This document shows, one piece after another, positions 20,862-33,160 of a DNA stretch of 45,451 nucleotides. The notes below the pieces were generated by a model. The model saw nothing but the letters and a program-made list of their open reading frames with translations. It was not told the origin of the DNA and ran no database searches. Location of the stretch: NCBI GenBank assembly GCA_902606255.1, contig CACLFQ010000006.1, positions 1 through 45,451 of the forward strand, in the 5' to 3' direction. This DNA comes from an uncultured Prochlorococcus sp. Its GTDB lineage: Bacteria; Cyanobacteriota; Cyanobacteriia; PCC-6307; Cyanobiaceae. The translations under genes were made by a program, and so were the position numbers. Within the stretch, counting starts at the first letter, position 1, and each line of letters starts with the position of its first letter.

Positions 20862-22267
20862 TATTTGATAAATTCTCTAACGTCACTGACTTTGCCATTA
20901 ATTGCAGCAGCAGCAACCATTGCAGGACTCATAAGTAGTGTTCTCCCGCTAGGTGATCCTTGTCTGCCCTTGAAATTTCTATTACTAGAACTAGCACTAA
21001 CTTGATTACCTATTAGCTTATCGGAATTCATTGCTAAACACATCGAGCAGCCTGGTTCTCGCCATTGAAATCCAGAATCCTTAAATATCTGATCAAGACC
21101 TTCTTGTTTTGCTTCATTGGCTACTTTTTCTGAACCTGGCACTATAAATGCTTTTAAATTCTTAGATACTTTTTTATCTTTTAATACTTGAGCAGCAACT
21201 CTTAAGTCACTGATTCTTCCATTTGTGCAACTGCCTATGAAACAAACATCTACAGGAATATTTTTTATTGATTGCCCTGGTTTGAAACCCATATATTCAT
21301 AAGCTTCTTCAGCAACTAATTGGTCATTTGGGGACAATTCTTCTAAAAGAGGGATCTGTTGATTGATTCCTACACTCTGACCGGGAGTAATTCCCCAGGT
21401 TACGGTTGGTTCTACTTTTGAAGCATCTATTTTAATTACATCATCATAAATTGAATCTTCATCGCTTTTTAATGATTTCCACCATTTGACCGCTTTTTCC
21501 CAATGCTCGTTTTTTGGTGCGCATAATTTATTTTTAATGTAACTAAAAGTCTTTTCATCAGGATTTATGTAGCCGCATCTTGCTCCTCCTTCAATAGACA
21601 TATTACATATAGTCATTCTCTCTTCTATTGATAATGCATTAATCGCAGGTCCTGCAAATTCATATGCAAAACCCACCCCAGCCTTTACACCGAGTGTATT
21701 AATAATATGAAGTACTAAATCCTTAGCATAAACACCCTTAGATAATTTATTGTCACACCAAATCTGCCTTACCTTTAATTTGTTCATGGCTATGGTTTGG
21801 GTTGCAAGAACATCTCTTACTTGACTTGTACCTATCCCAAAAGCAATTGAGCCAAAAGCTCCATGAGTTGAAGTATGTGAATCTCCGCAAGCGATTGTCA
21901 TTCCTGGCTGAGTTAGCCCTAATTCTGGGGCTACCACATGAACTATTCCTTGATTACCACTACCAATATTAAAAAATCTTATTTTATGTTCTAAGCAATT
22001 CTTCTCGAGTGTTTCAATCATCTGTTCAGCAAGATTATCTTTGAAAGGTCTGCTTTGATTATCTGTTGGCACAATATGATCAACAGTAGCAACAGTTCTT
22101 TCAGGGAATTTTACTTTTAAGTTTTTGTCCTTTAAAGCGCCAAATGCTTGAGGACTTGTCACTTCATGGATAAGATGGAGACCAATAAATATTTGATCAG
22201 ATCCTCCAGGAAGACTTGAAACTTTATGTAAATCCCAAACTTTATCAAATAGGGTATCTTGACTCAA
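20861..22267 (-). CDS. leuC: 3-isopropylmalate dehydratase large subunit
   Basis: 468 aa; [55 protein letters not shown]. Confidence 0.98.
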   Translation of the reverse strand: MSQDTLFDKVWDLHKVSSLPGGSDQIFIGLHLIHEVTSPQAFGALKDKNLKVKFPERTVATVDHIVPTDNQSRPFKDNLAEQMIETLEKNCLEHKIRFFNIGSGNQGIVHVVAPELGLTQPGMTIACGDSHTSTHGAFGSIAFGIGTSQVRDVLATQTIAMNKLKVRQIWCDNKLSKGVYAKDLVLHIINTLGVKAGVGFAYEFAGPAINALSIEERMTICNMSIEGGARCGYINPDEKTFSYIKNKLCAPKNEHWEKAVKWWKSLKSDEDSIYDDVIKIDASKVEPTVTWGITPGQSVGINQQIPLLEELSPNDQLVAEEAYEYMGFKPGQSIKNIPVDVCFIGSCTNGRISDLRVAAQVLKDKKVSKNLKAFIVPGSEKVANEAKQEGLDQIFKDSGFQWREPGCSMCLAMNSDKLIGNQVSASSSNRNFKGRQGSPSGRTLLMSPAMVAAAAINGKVSDVREFIK

Positions 22268-22280
22268 TTTGTGAAAATAG

Positions 22281-23555
22281 TTACTTACTATTCGATAATA
22301 GGATTAATCTGAGGCTGTTCAAACACTCATTTACACTTAGTGTTTGAATTTCTGTTCTATTTCGGGTTGAGTTAAAAAGTTTTTTTATATTAGTTATATG
22401 ATTATTCGGTCCTGAGATCGAGATATAGACAAGTCCAACTGGTTTATCTTGACTGCCTCCGTTAGGACCAGCTATTCCACTGATTGCTATTGCCCAATCT
22501 GCTCCTAATTTCTCTTTTACATTTATTGCCATTGTCTCGCAAACTTCTTCTGAAACAGCTCCATATTTTGTAAGCTTTTCTTCTGAAATATTTAATAATG
22601 AATTTTTTAGCTTATTACTATAGGAAACAATACTACCTTGAAAAACTTGAGATGAGCCTGATACTGATGTTAGTGATGAAGATAGAAGGCCTCCGGTGCA
22701 GGATTCAGCAAAAACGATAGTTTGATTCCTCTTTGTTAATTCTTTTATTAGAACGCTAGGAAGAGTATCATTATCATCTCCAAAAATAAATTTTGAAAAA
22801 TCTTTTTTTAATTTTTCTTTTACAGGTTTTATTATATTTTTTGCTTCTAGGTCATTCTTTGCTCGCGCTGTGATTCTGAGTTTAACCTCTCCTAAGTTTG
22901 CATATGGAGCAACAGTCGGGTTTTTAAGATTTAATAGATCGTTAATTTTTTCTGCAATGCTAGATTCTCCAATGCCTGCAAATTTAAGAGTATTTGAAAA
23001 AAAGGAATAACTATCTGAAAATTTGGTTTTAATGAAATCATACGCCGTCTCTTCCCACATAGTTTTCATTTCACTTGGTACTCCTGGGAAAGTAAGAATA
23101 GTAAATCCTTTTACTGGTTCCCAAATCATTCCTGGGGCAGTGCCTCTAGGGTTATTAATTATTTGCGCATTTTTTGGAAATAAACATTGTTTTCTTAAGC
23201 TAGAGGAATCGTCCTGAAGCTTTGAGGTTGAGAGTTTTTGTTTAATTTCATCCCATAAGTGCGGTCTTTCAAAAAGAGATACATTAAATGATTTGGCTAT
23301 TGCTTCAGTAGTCAAATCATCTGGAGTAGGTCCCAATCCACCTGTTGTAATTAGAAGATTACTTCTTTTTGATATTTCTTGAATTACTTTTACAATTCGA
23401 TCACAATTATCACCCACAGTTGATTGCCTAAAGTGATTTAGGCCTAATTGAGACAACTGTTCTGAAATCCATTGAGCATTTGTATTTACGATATTCCCTA
23501 AAAGTAGCTCTGTTCCAATAGAAAGAATTTCAACTCCCTTGGAAATAGGACTCAT
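22281..23555 (-). CDS. cinA: CinA-like competence/damage-inducible protein
   Basis: 424 aa; [61 protein letters not shown]. Confidence 0.95.
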   Translation of the reverse strand: MSPISKGVEILSIGTELLLGNIVNTNAQWISEQLSQLGLNHFRQSTVGDNCDRIVKVIQEISKRSNLLITTGGLGPTPDDLTTEAIAKSFNVSLFERPHLWDEIKQKLSTSKLQDDSSSLRKQCLFPKNAQIINNPRGTAPGMIWEPVKGFTILTFPGVPSEMKTMWEETAYDFIKTKFSDSYSFFSNTLKFAGIGESSIAEKINDLLNLKNPTVAPYANLGEVKLRITARAKNDLEAKNIIKPVKEKLKKDFSKFIFGDDNDTLPSVLIKELTKRNQTIVFAESCTGGLLSSSLTSVSGSSQVFQGSIVSYSNKLKNSLLNISEEKLTKYGAVSEEVCETMAINVKEKLGADWAIAISGIAGPNGGSQDKPVGLVYISISGPNNHITNIKKLFNSTRNRTEIQTLSVNECLNSLRLILLSNSK

Positions 23556-24823
23556 TTAATTGATGTTTCAAGTTTGCCTTCATAGAGAGGAAAACGATTA
23601 CATAAGGTTAATACTCTTTCCCTACATTGATTTTCAATCAGTGAATCGTCTGGATTAAGTAATCTATCAGCAATAATTTCGCCAACTTCAGCAAAAGCAT
23701 TCTCATTAAAGCCTCTAGTAGTTAAAGCAGCAGTACCTAACCTTAGCCCGCTGGTAACAAAAGGTGATTCAGGATCAAATGGAACAGTATTTTTATTTGC
23801 CGTTATATTCACTTCACTTACGAGCAAGTCAGCAATTTTACCAGTCATATTAATGCTTCTTAGATCGAGTAAAACAATATGATTATCAGTGCCCCCACTA
23901 ACGATATCAATACCTCTATTTATTAAAGTTGAAGCTAGAACTTTGGCATTTTTTATGACTTGTTGGGAATAATTAACGAAATCTGGCTGTAAGGCTTCTC
24001 CAAATGCAACTGCTTTAGCGGCAATAATATGCTCTAAGGGACCACCCTGTGTTCCTGGGAAAACAGATTTATCAAATTTCTTTCCAAATTCTGCATCTTT
24101 ACACAAGATAAGTCCCCCTCTAGGCCCTCTTAATGTTTTATGAGTAGTTGTGGTTACTACATCACAATAAGGAATTGGATTTGGATGAAGTTTACTTGCC
24201 ACGAGCCCGGCGATGTGTGCAATATCGGCCATTAAGAATGCACCAACTTCATTTGCAATATTTCTAAATGATTCAAAATCGATTGTTCTTGGATAAGCAG
24301 AATATCCACATATGATTAATTTTGGTTTTCTTTCTAGTGCTATCTCTCTTATTTCATCAAAATTTAATTCACTAGTTTCTTTATTTACACCATAGTGTAC
24401 TGCATTGAACCACTTGCCACTCATATTGACTGGAGATCCATGAGTTAGGTGTCCACCATGAGATAAATCCATCCCCATAATTGTGTCGCCAGGTTTAAGT
24501 AGACTTAGGAAAACAGCAGAATTAGCCTGAGCTCCACTATGAGGTTGAACATTAGCCCAATTTGCATTAAATAATTTTTTTGCTCTCTGAATAGCTAATT
24601 CTTCGATTTCATCAACAAATTCACATCCCCCATAGTATCTTTTTTGCGGTAATCCCTCAGCATATTTATTTGTAAGGACGGATCCTTGAGCCTGCATGAC
24701 GGCAATTGATGCGAAATTTTCACTTGCTATTAACTCAAGATGAGTTTCCTGTCTATTTTTTTCAGAGTTGATAAAATTGGATATTACTGGATCACTTTCT
24801 TTAAGATTTTGAAGAATATTCAT
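23552..24823 (-). CDS. glyA: Serine hydroxymethyltransferase
   Basis: 423 aa; [47 protein letters not shown]. Confidence 0.99.
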   Translation of the reverse strand: MNILQNLKESDPVISNFINSEKNRQETHLELIASENFASIAVMQAQGSVLTNKYAEGLPQKRYYGGCEFVDEIEELAIQRAKKLFNANWANVQPHSGAQANSAVFLSLLKPGDTIMGMDLSHGGHLTHGSPVNMSGKWFNAVHYGVNKETSELNFDEIREIALERKPKLIICGYSAYPRTIDFESFRNIANEVGAFLMADIAHIAGLVASKLHPNPIPYCDVVTTTTHKTLRGPRGGLILCKDAEFGKKFDKSVFPGTQGGPLEHIIAAKAVAFGEALQPDFVNYSQQVIKNAKVLASTLINRGIDIVSGGTDNHIVLLDLRSINMTGKIADLLVSEVNITANKNTVPFDPESPFVTSGLRLGTAALTTRGFNENAFAEVGEIIADRLLNPDDSLIENQCRERVLTLCNRFPLYEGKLETSIK

Positions 24824-24901
24824 TGAATTTGATTAAGTAACACTCATAATATAAACGATATTTTTTAGAAAAATATAAAAAGAATGTTTCATAATTTAAA
24901 A

Positions 24902-24975
24902 CGCGCCTGGAGAGATTCGAACTCCCGACACCCTGATCCGTAGTCAGGTGCTCTAATCCACTGAGCTACAGGCGC
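24902..24975 (-). tRNA. trnR-ACG: tRNA-Arg (ACG anticodon)
   Basis: Reverse complement GCGCCTGTAGCTCAGTGGATTAGAGCACCTGACTACGGATCAGGGTGTCGGGAGTTCGAATCTCTCCAGGCGCG; anticodon loop CTACGGA. Confidence 0.98.
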
Positions 24976-25061
24976 ATAATTATGTAATATCTCTGTTTCA
25001 GGGCCTCTTAGTCAACTAGATTTCGGGTAAAATATCTATTATTTACAATCTAATTATTGGT

Positions 25062-25313
25062 ATGCCTATAAAGTGGTACGGAAATGGTGATCTAAAAGAT
25101 CCTATCTACAAACATTTTTCCAGAATAGTAAACTTTGTTATTCACTGCATGATATTTACTGCGATTGTAAGTGGTACTTGGCTTTTAAAAGAAATTAAAT
25201 ATGAAATCTCTTTTTTTAATAATTTTGCAATTTTCTGGTCAGTTCTTTTGGCCTCTCATTTGCTTTTTGTAATTATAAAAAAACCTAAAGATACTTCAAA
25301 ACAATCAACTTAA
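25062..25313 (+). CDS. Small conserved cyanobacterial membrane protein
   Basis: 83 aa with two TM segments; 15 nt upstream of the DUF3181-like gene on the same strand. Confidence 0.65.
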   Translation: MPIKWYGNGDLKDPIYKHFSRIVNFVIHCMIFTAIVSGTWLLKEIKYEISFFNNFAIFWSVLLASHLLFVIIKKPKDTSKQST

Positions 25314-25328
25314 ATCAATTTTTCATTT

Positions 25329-25619
25329 ATGGACTCCCAGATACAAATAAGTGACCTAGAAAATATTATTTCAGAAAAGGTTTTTATAAAAATAGAAAAG
25401 TGGAATTTATATCTTGGAGATGCTGGCCTAGCTAGACAACTTGCTATTGAATGTATAAGCAATAAGGATCAAGGCCCATTGGAGGCTGCAAAAATAAGTT
25501 TGAAAGCAATAAATGTCAAAGTAGGGGATGGTGTTAACAGTATTCCACTTATTAATTTAATCACTAACTCACAAATTCTTGAATTAGAGGAGATTTTAGA
25601 AAGTTTTTTTTATAACTAA
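25329..25619 (+). CDS. DUF3181-like conserved protein
   Basis: 96 aa; IEKWNLYLGDAGLARQLAIECI; family assignment from memory. Confidence 0.65.
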   Translation: MDSQIQISDLENIISEKVFIKIEKWNLYLGDAGLARQLAIECISNKDQGPLEAAKISLKAINVKVGDGVNSIPLINLITNSQILELEEILESFFYN

Positions 25620-27172
25620 ATCTTTTTTTGGTAGATTTTAAATTTATTTACTTTTAAGAATTTAGTAATTAAAAAATAAATAATAAAAAAAGTTAATGAC
25701 TCAAGTATTAAAACAAAAAGTTTTTCAATAAACGTATTGAGTTGAGGCACATTTTGGAAAATTGAAAAACAAGTATAGGCTGTAATTACAGCTGATAAAG
25801 AAATCAAGAGAATCTTTACGAATAAAAAAGAAAAAGATAAACGGAGGTTGTTATTTTTTAAATTAATAGAAAGAATACAGCAAATGATAAAGTTAACAGC
25901 TGCTGAAGATAAAATTATTCCTTCAATTTCCAAGTTATAAGGTGCCAAAAATCTTATTAAAGTCCAATCAAAAAAGATATTCAGCAAAATTCCTAAGAGA
26001 GATAATTTGAAAGGTAATTTGGGTTTTTCAATTGAATAATAAGTTCTTACTAATAGGTCTCTGTAAAGATAAAAAGGTATACCAACTGAATATGCAATTA
26101 AAATCTTTCTTACTTCGTTAACTGCTTTGAAATCAAAAGCTCCTCTTTGAAAGGCTAATTGTACTATTTGATTATTGAAAGTTATAAAAAGGGCAGTTAA
26201 GAAAATAGTTGTTAAAAAACAATACTCTATTCCTATAGTCAAAACTTTTCCAAACTTTACATAATTTTTATCTGCTTTTAACTTTGAAAATTTTGTTAGT
26301 AGTGGCAAGATTAAAGAGTTTGATAAGATGCCGAGTGGTGCTTGTATCAGAAAGTTTCCATATGCTAATCCTGATGCTGCTCCTTGAAAGCTTGAAGCGA
26401 AAAACATATCTACATATACATTTATTTGACCAAGGCCAGAAGAAATACATGCAGGCAGAATTAGATTAAGAATTCTTTTTTCTTCTTTGATAAAGGAATC
26501 AAAATTGGAATTAAATCTTAATAAGCCAATTTTATTTATTGCCCAGATTTGAATGAAAAATTGTATAAATGTTCCTAATAATGTTGCAGAAGCAAGTAAA
26601 GCGGAAGATGGAAGAAAAGTTGTATTATTTTTATTTGAAATCCAACTTAATAAAATAAAAAAAATAATTGTAACGCTTATGATAGCTGGACTAATACTTG
26701 AGATTAAAAATTTATTTCTAGAATTAAGGGCCCCAAAACTCAAACCTATAAAACCAGATAAAGGGATACAAGGAGTAAGTATTCTTAATTGAAAGATTGC
26801 GATAGATTTTGCTTCATTACTTAAATTTGGACCTATTAAATTAATTAAAAAACTTGCGTTAAAATATATAAACAATCCCAATAAAATTAATATTAGAGTT
26901 AGTTTTATGCTTACTTGCGTTAGCACAACGGCACTATCTCTAGCTTTAATGGGAGTTAAAACTGCAACAACAGCATTGTGAAATGAACCATTAATACCCC
27001 CAATAATTATTAAAAAGAAGCCTGGAATAATATAGGCATAATTAAATGCGTCATATGTTATTCCTATTCCAAAAGCGGCAGCAATAAATGCTTCTCTCGT
27101 AAAACCAACTAATTTACTAAGACCAGTTCCAAAAGAAATTGAAAAAACATTATTTTTGAAATATGAATTCAT
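25616..27172 (-). CDS. murJ: Lipid II flippase MurJ (MviN family)
   Basis: 518 aa, many TM segments; [37 protein letters not shown]. Confidence 0.93.
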   Translation of the reverse strand: MNSYFKNNVFSISFGTGLSKLVGFTREAFIAAAFGIGITYDAFNYAYIIPGFFLIIIGGINGSFHNAVVAVLTPIKARDSAVVLTQVSIKLTLILILLGLFIYFNASFLINLIGPNLSNEAKSIAIFQLRILTPCIPLSGFIGLSFGALNSRNKFLISSISPAIISVTIIFFILLSWISNKNNTTFLPSSALLASATLLGTFIQFFIQIWAINKIGLLRFNSNFDSFIKEEKRILNLILPACISSGLGQINVYVDMFFASSFQGAASGLAYGNFLIQAPLGILSNSLILPLLTKFSKLKADKNYVKFGKVLTIGIEYCFLTTIFLTALFITFNNQIVQLAFQRGAFDFKAVNEVRKILIAYSVGIPFYLYRDLLVRTYYSIEKPKLPFKLSLLGILLNIFFDWTLIRFLAPYNLEIEGIILSSAAVNFIICCILSINLKNNNLRLSFSFLFVKILLISLSAVITAYTCFSIFQNVPQLNTFIEKLFVLILESLTFFIIYFLITKFLKVNKFKIYQKKI

Positions 27173-27241
27173 TTACTGGGTTTTTTCAAACATTCTTCAA
27201 TAAGATTCAATTATATTTGTTTTTTAGCTAATTACAATTTC

Positions 27242-27982
27242 ATGAAAGAGAAGATAATTGAATTTGATCCATTAATCGAAGGGATTTTAATTAAAAGGTA
27301 CAAAAGGTTTCTTGCAGACATCAAATTAGAAACTGGAGAGATAGTTACTGCCCATTGTGCAAATACAGGTCCTATGAAGGGACTTTTATCCGAAGGAGCA
27401 AAAGTAAGAATGAGTATATCCCCTTCCCCTTCAAGAAAATTGCCTTTCACTTGGGAACAAGTATGTGTTTTAGATACAAATAAAAAGGAAGTCTGGGTTG
27501 GAATAAATACACTATTTGCAAATAAGTTGATCAAAAAGGTAATTGAGAAAAACTTGCTAAAAGAAATAATTGGAGAAATAGAGACAATTAAATCTGAAGT
27601 TGCTTACGGAAAAGACAAAAAAAGTAGAATTGACCTTTTTTTAACCCCTAAATCTTCAAATCCTGATAAACGTAACATTTACATAGAGGTAAAAAATACT
27701 ACCTGGATTACAAAAAATATTGCTCTATTCCCAGATACAGTAACGAAAAGAGGACAAAAACATCTTATAGAATTAAAAGAATTAATTCCTGAAAGTAAAA
27801 GTGTTTTAGTTCCTTGTATTACCAGAAAAGACGCTGATTTTTTTGCTCCTGGAGATGAAGCAGATCCCTTATACGGCAGGCTTTTTAGAGAATCTTCAAG
27901 TGAAGGTATGATTACTATCCCCTGTTCGTTTATATTTCATAAAGATCACGTAACATGGAATGGAATTAAACCTTTGAAATAA
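27242..27982 (+). CDS. sfsA: Sugar fermentation stimulation protein homolog SfsA
   Basis: 246 aa; [48 protein letters not shown]. Confidence 0.95.
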   Translation: MKEKIIEFDPLIEGILIKRYKRFLADIKLETGEIVTAHCANTGPMKGLLSEGAKVRMSISPSPSRKLPFTWEQVCVLDTNKKEVWVGINTLFANKLIKKVIEKNLLKEIIGEIETIKSEVAYGKDKKSRIDLFLTPKSSNPDKRNIYIEVKNTTWITKNIALFPDTVTKRGQKHLIELKELIPESKSVLVPCITRKDADFFAPGDEADPLYGRLFRESSSEGMITIPCSFIFHKDHVTWNGIKPLK

Positions 27983-28064
27983 ATAAAAAGCTTGATAATT
28001 TGAAATTCTAAAAAAATAATTTTTAAATTTAACAAATAATTTTTAAGGCGCAACTATAAAATTG

Positions 28065-28078
28065 GTATAAACAACTAC
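28065..28078 (+). promoter_or_regulatory. NtcA box (GTA-N8-TAC) upstream of the ammonium transporter
   Basis: GTATAAACAACTAC, exact GTA-N8-TAC, 83 nt before the start codon; AT-rich -10-like region about 23 nt further downstream. Confidence 0.7.
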
Positions 28079-28161
28079 TAGACAGGGATAAGTTTTTTGA
28101 ATAAATTTAAATTTGAAAGGAAACAGCACAAACTGTTTTTTTGCAGATCTAATTTTTTTTT

Positions 28162-29622
28162 ATGACCACTGCTTTGCAAACGCCTCAAAGGCGCTCTAGG
28201 TCCAAATTACAAGATGCAAGTCTTGTAAACGGGCCTATGCTCCTTTTGAGGAGTATTCGAGGATTTAGTTCAAACCGCTCAATGTTGTGGCTTGCAACTG
28301 TTCCTTTAGCTTTGTTTGGTTTAGGTATTTTTAATCTTTCTGCTCATGCAGGCGATCTACCTGAGTTGAATGCAGCTTTTCTTGCCAATAATTTATGGCT
28401 ATTTGTCGCTACTATTTTAGTGATATTCATGAACGCCGGCTTCGCTATGGTAGAAGCAGGTATGTGTCGTTCTAAGAACGCCGTCAACATTCTTGCTAAA
28501 AACCTATTCGTATTTGCTCTAGCTGTTACCTCTTATTGGGTAATAGGCTATTCGCTAATGTACGGAGACAGTATTGCTGGTGGATGGCTATATTTTATGG
28601 GCCTATTTTTTGATCCAACAGTTACTGCCGAAACAGTTGCTGATGCTGGATTAGTCCCAACAGTTGATTTCTTGTTCCAGTCTGCTTTTGCAGGAACTGC
28701 TGCTACTATCGTTTCCGGTCTTGTAGCTGAAAGAGTTAAATTTGGAGAATTTGTTGTTTTTGCGATTGTATTAACAGCTTTTATTTATCCAATTGCTGGT
28801 AGTTGGAAATGGAATGGCGGTTGGCTAGATGCATTAGGTTTTGTTGATTTTGCTGGTTCTTCAATTGTTCACTCAGTTGGAGCATGGGCGGGTCTTGTAG
28901 GAGCTATGCTTCTTGGGCCAAGAATTGGTAAATACTCTGATGGAAAACCACAGGCTATGCCAGGACATAACATGGCTATAGCTACTTTAGGTGCATTAGT
29001 TCTATGGATAGGTTGGTATGGATTTAACCCCGGTTCTCAACTTGCTATGGATCAATGGGTTCCATATGTTGCTGTAACAACTACTTTGGCAGCTGCAGCT
29101 GGTGCTATCGGAGCAACTATTGTTTCAACATTAACTTCTGGAAAGCCTGATCTTACAATGATTATTAACGGAATCCTTGCTGGTTTGGTTAGTATCACTG
29201 CTGGTTGTGGTGATATGACTCTTGCTGGAGCCTGGTTTGCAGGACTAGTAGGTGGAATTATCGTTGTATTTTCTGTTGCAGCACTTGATGCCGCTGAGAT
29301 TGATGATCCTGTAGGTGCATTCTCTGTTCACGGAGTTTGTGGTGTATGGGGTACTGTAGTTATCGGTCTTTGGGGTACAGCTGTACAAGGAGATGGAGCA
29401 GGTATGGGATTGTTCAACGGCGGAGGTATTACCCTTCTTCTAGTTCAAGCTCTTGGTGCCGCAGCTTATGCTATCTGGACACTTGTAACTTGCTGGATTA
29501 CTTGGTCTGTAATTGGAGGATTATTCGGGGGAATTCGAGTATCTGAAGAGGAAGAGACTCAAGGTTTAGATATAGGAGAGCATGGAATGGAAGCATATCC
29601 AGACTTTGCATCTGCTAAGTAA
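28162..29622 (+). CDS. amt1: Ammonium transporter
   Basis: 486 aa; FMNAGFAMVEAGMCRSKNAVNILAKN, DFAGSSIVHSVGAWAGLVGAMLLGPRIGKY, FSVHGVCGVWGTV. Confidence 0.98.
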   Translation: MTTALQTPQRRSRSKLQDASLVNGPMLLLRSIRGFSSNRSMLWLATVPLALFGLGIFNLSAHAGDLPELNAAFLANNLWLFVATILVIFMNAGFAMVEAGMCRSKNAVNILAKNLFVFALAVTSYWVIGYSLMYGDSIAGGWLYFMGLFFDPTVTAETVADAGLVPTVDFLFQSAFAGTAATIVSGLVAERVKFGEFVVFAIVLTAFIYPIAGSWKWNGGWLDALGFVDFAGSSIVHSVGAWAGLVGAMLLGPRIGKYSDGKPQAMPGHNMAIATLGALVLWIGWYGFNPGSQLAMDQWVPYVAVTTTLAAAAGAIGATIVSTLTSGKPDLTMIINGILAGLVSITAGCGDMTLAGAWFAGLVGGIIVVFSVAALDAAEIDDPVGAFSVHGVCGVWGTVVIGLWGTAVQGDGAGMGLFNGGGITLLLVQALGAAAYAIWTLVTCWITWSVIGGLFGGIRVSEEEETQGLDIGEHGMEAYPDFASAK

Positions 29623-29643
29623 TCTAAATTACAATTGATTATA

Positions 29644-29676
29644 GAAACCTGACTATTGTCAGGTTTCTTTTTTTTT
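29644..29676 (+). terminator. Rho-independent terminator of amt1
   Basis: GAAACCTGAC-TATT-GTCAGGTTTC perfect 10-bp stem followed by nine T, 22 nt after the amt stop. Confidence 0.95.
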
Positions 29677-29711
29677 ACGAAAAATTATTAAAAATGTAGT
29701 AATATCTAAAG

Positions 29712-30908
29712 ATGGATACTCAAGCTTTTAGAAGATCTCTTCATCATTCTGACAGATACAATAGAAGGGGTTTCGATTCTCCAACAAAAAGAGCTCAAGC
29801 ATTAGAAGAAGCTTACCAAAGTGATTTGATAAGTTCTATTAGGGATAATGGTTTTACTTATACTAAAGGCAGACTAAATATTAAGTTGGCTCAAGCCTTT
29901 GGATTCTGTTGGGGAGTCGAAAGAGCTGTAGCAATGGCTTATGAAACTAGAAGACATTACCCTAATGAGAATATTTGGATAACAAACGAAATAATTCATA
30001 ATCCCTCGGTTAATGATCATCTAAGAAAAATGAATGTAAAATTCATTTCAGCTAAAAATGGAATTAAAGATTTTTCGGCAGTTTCTAATGGGGATGTGGT
30101 TATTCTGCCCGCTTTCGGAGCCACTGTTCAAGAAATGAAACTCCTTCATGAGAAAGGTTGTCATATCATTGATACAACTTGTCCATGGGTTTCTAAGGTT
30201 TGGCATACGGTCGAGAAACATAAAAAACATGTTTTTACATCTATTATTCATGGAAAATTTAAGCATGAAGAAACTCTCGCTACTAGTTCATTTGCAGATA
30301 AATATTTAGTAGTACTTGATTTAGAAGAAGCAAATTATGTAACTGAATACATTATGGGTAGAGGTAATAGAAATGAATTTATGAATAAATTTGCTAAAGC
30401 TTGTTCTAATGGATTTGATCCTGATAAAGATTTAGATAGAGTCGGAGTTGCTAATCAGACAACTATGCTTAAGAGTGAAACTGAAGAAATTGGAAAAGTT
30501 TTTGAAAGAACGATGTTAAAAAAATTTGGACCAGAAAATTTAAACAGTCACTTTCTAGCTTTTAATACTATTTGTGATGCAACTGAAGAAAGACAGGATG
30601 CAATGTTCTCTTTGGTTGATGAAGATCTTGATATTCTTGTTGTTATAGGAGGCTTCAATTCTTCCAATACTACTCACTTACAAGAAATAGCTATTACTAA
30701 AAATATTTCTTCTTTTCACATAGATACGCCAGAAAGGATATCAGCTGAAGAAAACTCAATATTACATAAACCACTAGGATCAGATTTAGAACTTAAAAAT
30801 AATTTTTTACCTAGTGGAAAAATTAATGTTGGAATTACTTCAGGTGCATCTACTCCTGATAAGGTTGTTGCAGATGTTATTGAAAAGTTAATTGATATTG
30901 CTTCCTAA
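29712..30908 (+). CDS. ispH: 4-hydroxy-3-methylbut-2-enyl diphosphate reductase
   Basis: 398 aa; [52 protein letters not shown]. Confidence 0.98.
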   Translation: MDTQAFRRSLHHSDRYNRRGFDSPTKRAQALEEAYQSDLISSIRDNGFTYTKGRLNIKLAQAFGFCWGVERAVAMAYETRRHYPNENIWITNEIIHNPSVNDHLRKMNVKFISAKNGIKDFSAVSNGDVVILPAFGATVQEMKLLHEKGCHIIDTTCPWVSKVWHTVEKHKKHVFTSIIHGKFKHEETLATSSFADKYLVVLDLEEANYVTEYIMGRGNRNEFMNKFAKACSNGFDPDKDLDRVGVANQTTMLKSETEEIGKVFERTMLKKFGPENLNSHFLAFNTICDATEERQDAMFSLVDEDLDILVVIGGFNSSNTTHLQEIAITKNISSFHIDTPERISAEENSILHKPLGSDLELKNNFLPSGKINVGITSGASTPDKVVADVIEKLIDIAS

Positions 30909-31011
30909 TTTATAGTTGCATTAATAACTTTGCTTAATTTTTTTAATTTATTAGTCAGAAAATTCCAAAAGAACTACTTTATTAACTAGAATAATAAAAA
31001 ATTAATGATGT

Positions 31012-31572
31012 ATGGAAGACAAAGCGCAAACTAATCAGGTTCAAACTGCAAGTATGGATAGATCTAAAGCTCCCCAGAAAGTTGAAGTTGTAGTTGCTAA
31101 CTCAACTTCAGGTTCTGAAGTAAATATCCTTGGAGAACTTTCAATTTTTATTTTAAGAATAGGTTTTTGCGCTTTGATGATTCATCATGGCCTAGAGAAA
31201 CTTCAGGATCCACAGGGTTTTGCTGAATTTGTAGTTGGTAAATACTTCCCATTTTTACCAGGTGATCCTGTTATTTGGACTTTTGGAGCTGCAATTACTC
31301 AATTAGTCTGCCCATTAGGATTGGCTATAGGGATTTTTGCAAGGCTTTCTTCTCTTGGTTTATTCTCCACAATGGCATTTGCTGTTTATTTTCATCTCCT
31401 AGATACTGGACTAGAAGGTTTTCCTTTGGCAGTGGTTGAAGGTCATAATTATGCTTTCGAATTGTCTTTTATATATGGGGCTATTTCTCTCTACTTTCTA
31501 TGCGCAGGTCCAGGCAGGCTCTCTTTATTCAGAAAAACTAACAAGATTACATATTATCCAAAGACAACATAA
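31012..31572 (+). CDS. DoxX family membrane protein
   Basis: 186 aa; LRIGFCALMIHHGLEKLQDPQGFAEF, four hydrophobic segments. Confidence 0.88.
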   Translation: MEDKAQTNQVQTASMDRSKAPQKVEVVVANSTSGSEVNILGELSIFILRIGFCALMIHHGLEKLQDPQGFAEFVVGKYFPFLPGDPVIWTFGAAITQLVCPLGLAIGIFARLSSLGLFSTMAFAVYFHLLDTGLEGFPLAVVEGHNYAFELSFIYGAISLYFLCAGPGRLSLFRKTNKITYYPKTT

Positions 31573-31573
31573 T

Positions 31574-33127
31574 TTAATGCAAAAAATGCCTTTTTTGGGT
31601 AAATACCATCGAGATTCCTTTCGAATTACACATATCAATACTTTCTTGGTCTCTTAGACTTCCTCCAGGCTGGATAATAGCTTTTATACCGTATTCATTT
31701 GCCAGTTCTACAGTATCTGCAAATGGGAAAAACCCATCGCTGGCCAAGACAGCATCAGAACATAATTTTCCAGCTGCTTTTAATGCAATTTTTGCTGCTC
31801 CAACTCTATTCATTTGTCCAGCTCCAATTCCAATCGTTTTTTGGTTTTTTGCAATAACAATTGCATTTGATTTCACATGTTTACAAATTTTCCATGCAAA
31901 ATTTAGATCTAAGTTTATTTGATTACTTGGATTTTTATTAGTTACTGAAATCCAACTTTCAGTTTTTTCTTCACTATTATCAGTATCTTGAACTAGTAAT
32001 CCGCCCATTATTGATTTAGTAGAAGTTTGATTCTTTTTTGGAAGTTGCTCTTTTGAAAACTTTAATATTCTTAAATTCTTTTTAACTTTTAAAATTTCTA
32101 AAGCTTCCTCATCAAAAGATGGAGCGACGACGCACTCTAAGAAAATATCTTTTAGGTGAATTGCGGTCTCAATATCAACATTTGAATTAAAAGCAACTAT
32201 TCCTCCAAATGCACTAACTGAGTCGCATTCTAAAGCATTCAAAAATGCTTGAGAAGCTGAATTACTTAAAGAGGCACCACAAGGATTATTGTGTTTTAGG
32301 ATAACAGAAGCAAACGTATCGGTTGTAAGTTTATCTTTTTCTGTGTAGCCAAATTCTAAAACTGTTGAAAGTGCCGACTCAAGATCCAATAGATTGTTAT
32401 AACTTAAATCTTTACCTTGTAATTGTTTTGCTGAATTCCATCCAATGTTACTTAAACCATACCAGAAGGCTTTTTGATGAGGATTCTCCCCATATCTTAA
32501 GGTTTTGATTAGTGGATAAGATTCAATATATTTCGAAGATTGTAAACCTCTTTCTTTTCTTATCCAATTAGATATTGCAGTGTCATAGTCTGCAGTATGT
32601 TGAAAAGCTTCAAGGGCTAATTTTGCTTTATATGAGTCCTTTAATTTACCTTTTTTACTTTCTTCAAGAAAATGTTGATACTGACTAGGATCCACTAAAA
32701 CGGAAACTTCTTTATGATTTTTAGCTGCAGAACGAATCATTGATGGCCCTCCGATGTCGATATTTTCAATGGCATCTTCCCATTTAGCTCCCTGATCTAC
32801 AGTTTTTTTAAAAGGATATAAATTGACAACTACTAAGTCAATTAACTCAAGATTGTTTGCTTCTATATCTTTTTTATGTTCCTCGTCAGTTCTTTTAGCT
32901 AATATTCCTCCGTGTATTTTTGGATGTAAAGTTTTAACTCTTCCTCCTAAAATTTCTGGAGAATTAGTAAAATCTGCAACTTTAATAACTGGAATTTTTG
33001 CCTCTATAAGATGTTTAGCAGTTCCTCCACTTGATAGAATTTTATAATGAAATTGCTCTACCAATTCCTTACAAAATGGGATTATATTTTTTTTTTCAGA
33101 GACACTTACTAAAGCTAATGGTGACAT
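31574..33127 (-). CDS. purH: Bifunctional AICAR transformylase / IMP cyclohydrolase
   Basis: 517 aa; ALVSVSEKKNIIPFCKEL, ILSSGGTAKHL, GGRVKTLHPKIHGGIL, LRYGENPHQKA. Confidence 0.99.
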   Translation of the reverse strand: MSPLALVSVSEKKNIIPFCKELVEQFHYKILSSGGTAKHLIEAKIPVIKVADFTNSPEILGGRVKTLHPKIHGGILAKRTDEEHKKDIEANNLELIDLVVVNLYPFKKTVDQGAKWEDAIENIDIGGPSMIRSAAKNHKEVSVLVDPSQYQHFLEESKKGKLKDSYKAKLALEAFQHTADYDTAISNWIRKERGLQSSKYIESYPLIKTLRYGENPHQKAFWYGLSNIGWNSAKQLQGKDLSYNNLLDLESALSTVLEFGYTEKDKLTTDTFASVILKHNNPCGASLSNSASQAFLNALECDSVSAFGGIVAFNSNVDIETAIHLKDIFLECVVAPSFDEEALEILKVKKNLRILKFSKEQLPKKNQTSTKSIMGGLLVQDTDNSEEKTESWISVTNKNPSNQINLDLNFAWKICKHVKSNAIVIAKNQKTIGIGAGQMNRVGAAKIALKAAGKLCSDAVLASDGFFPFADTVELANEYGIKAIIQPGGSLRDQESIDMCNSKGISMVFTQKRHFLH

Positions 33128-33160
33128 TATGGGAAAGTTTACTTACTTAAGAATATAAAC

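Noticed and set aside
20278-21005. Plus-strand ORFs over leuD/leuC (20278-20463, 20554-20868, 20808-21005)
   Set aside because: Antisense to strongly supported leuD and leuC; no recognisable domains.
26268-26792. Small ORFs antisense to or in an alternate frame of murJ (26268-26450, 26284-26469, 26553-26792)
   Set aside because: Entirely inside murJ; composition consistent with shadow ORFs.
29337-29546. 69-aa ORF in another frame of amt (MWCMGYCSYRSLGYSC...)
   Set aside because: Out-of-frame ORF within the well-supported amt coding region; Ser/Tyr/Cys-rich composition is a frame-shift artefact.
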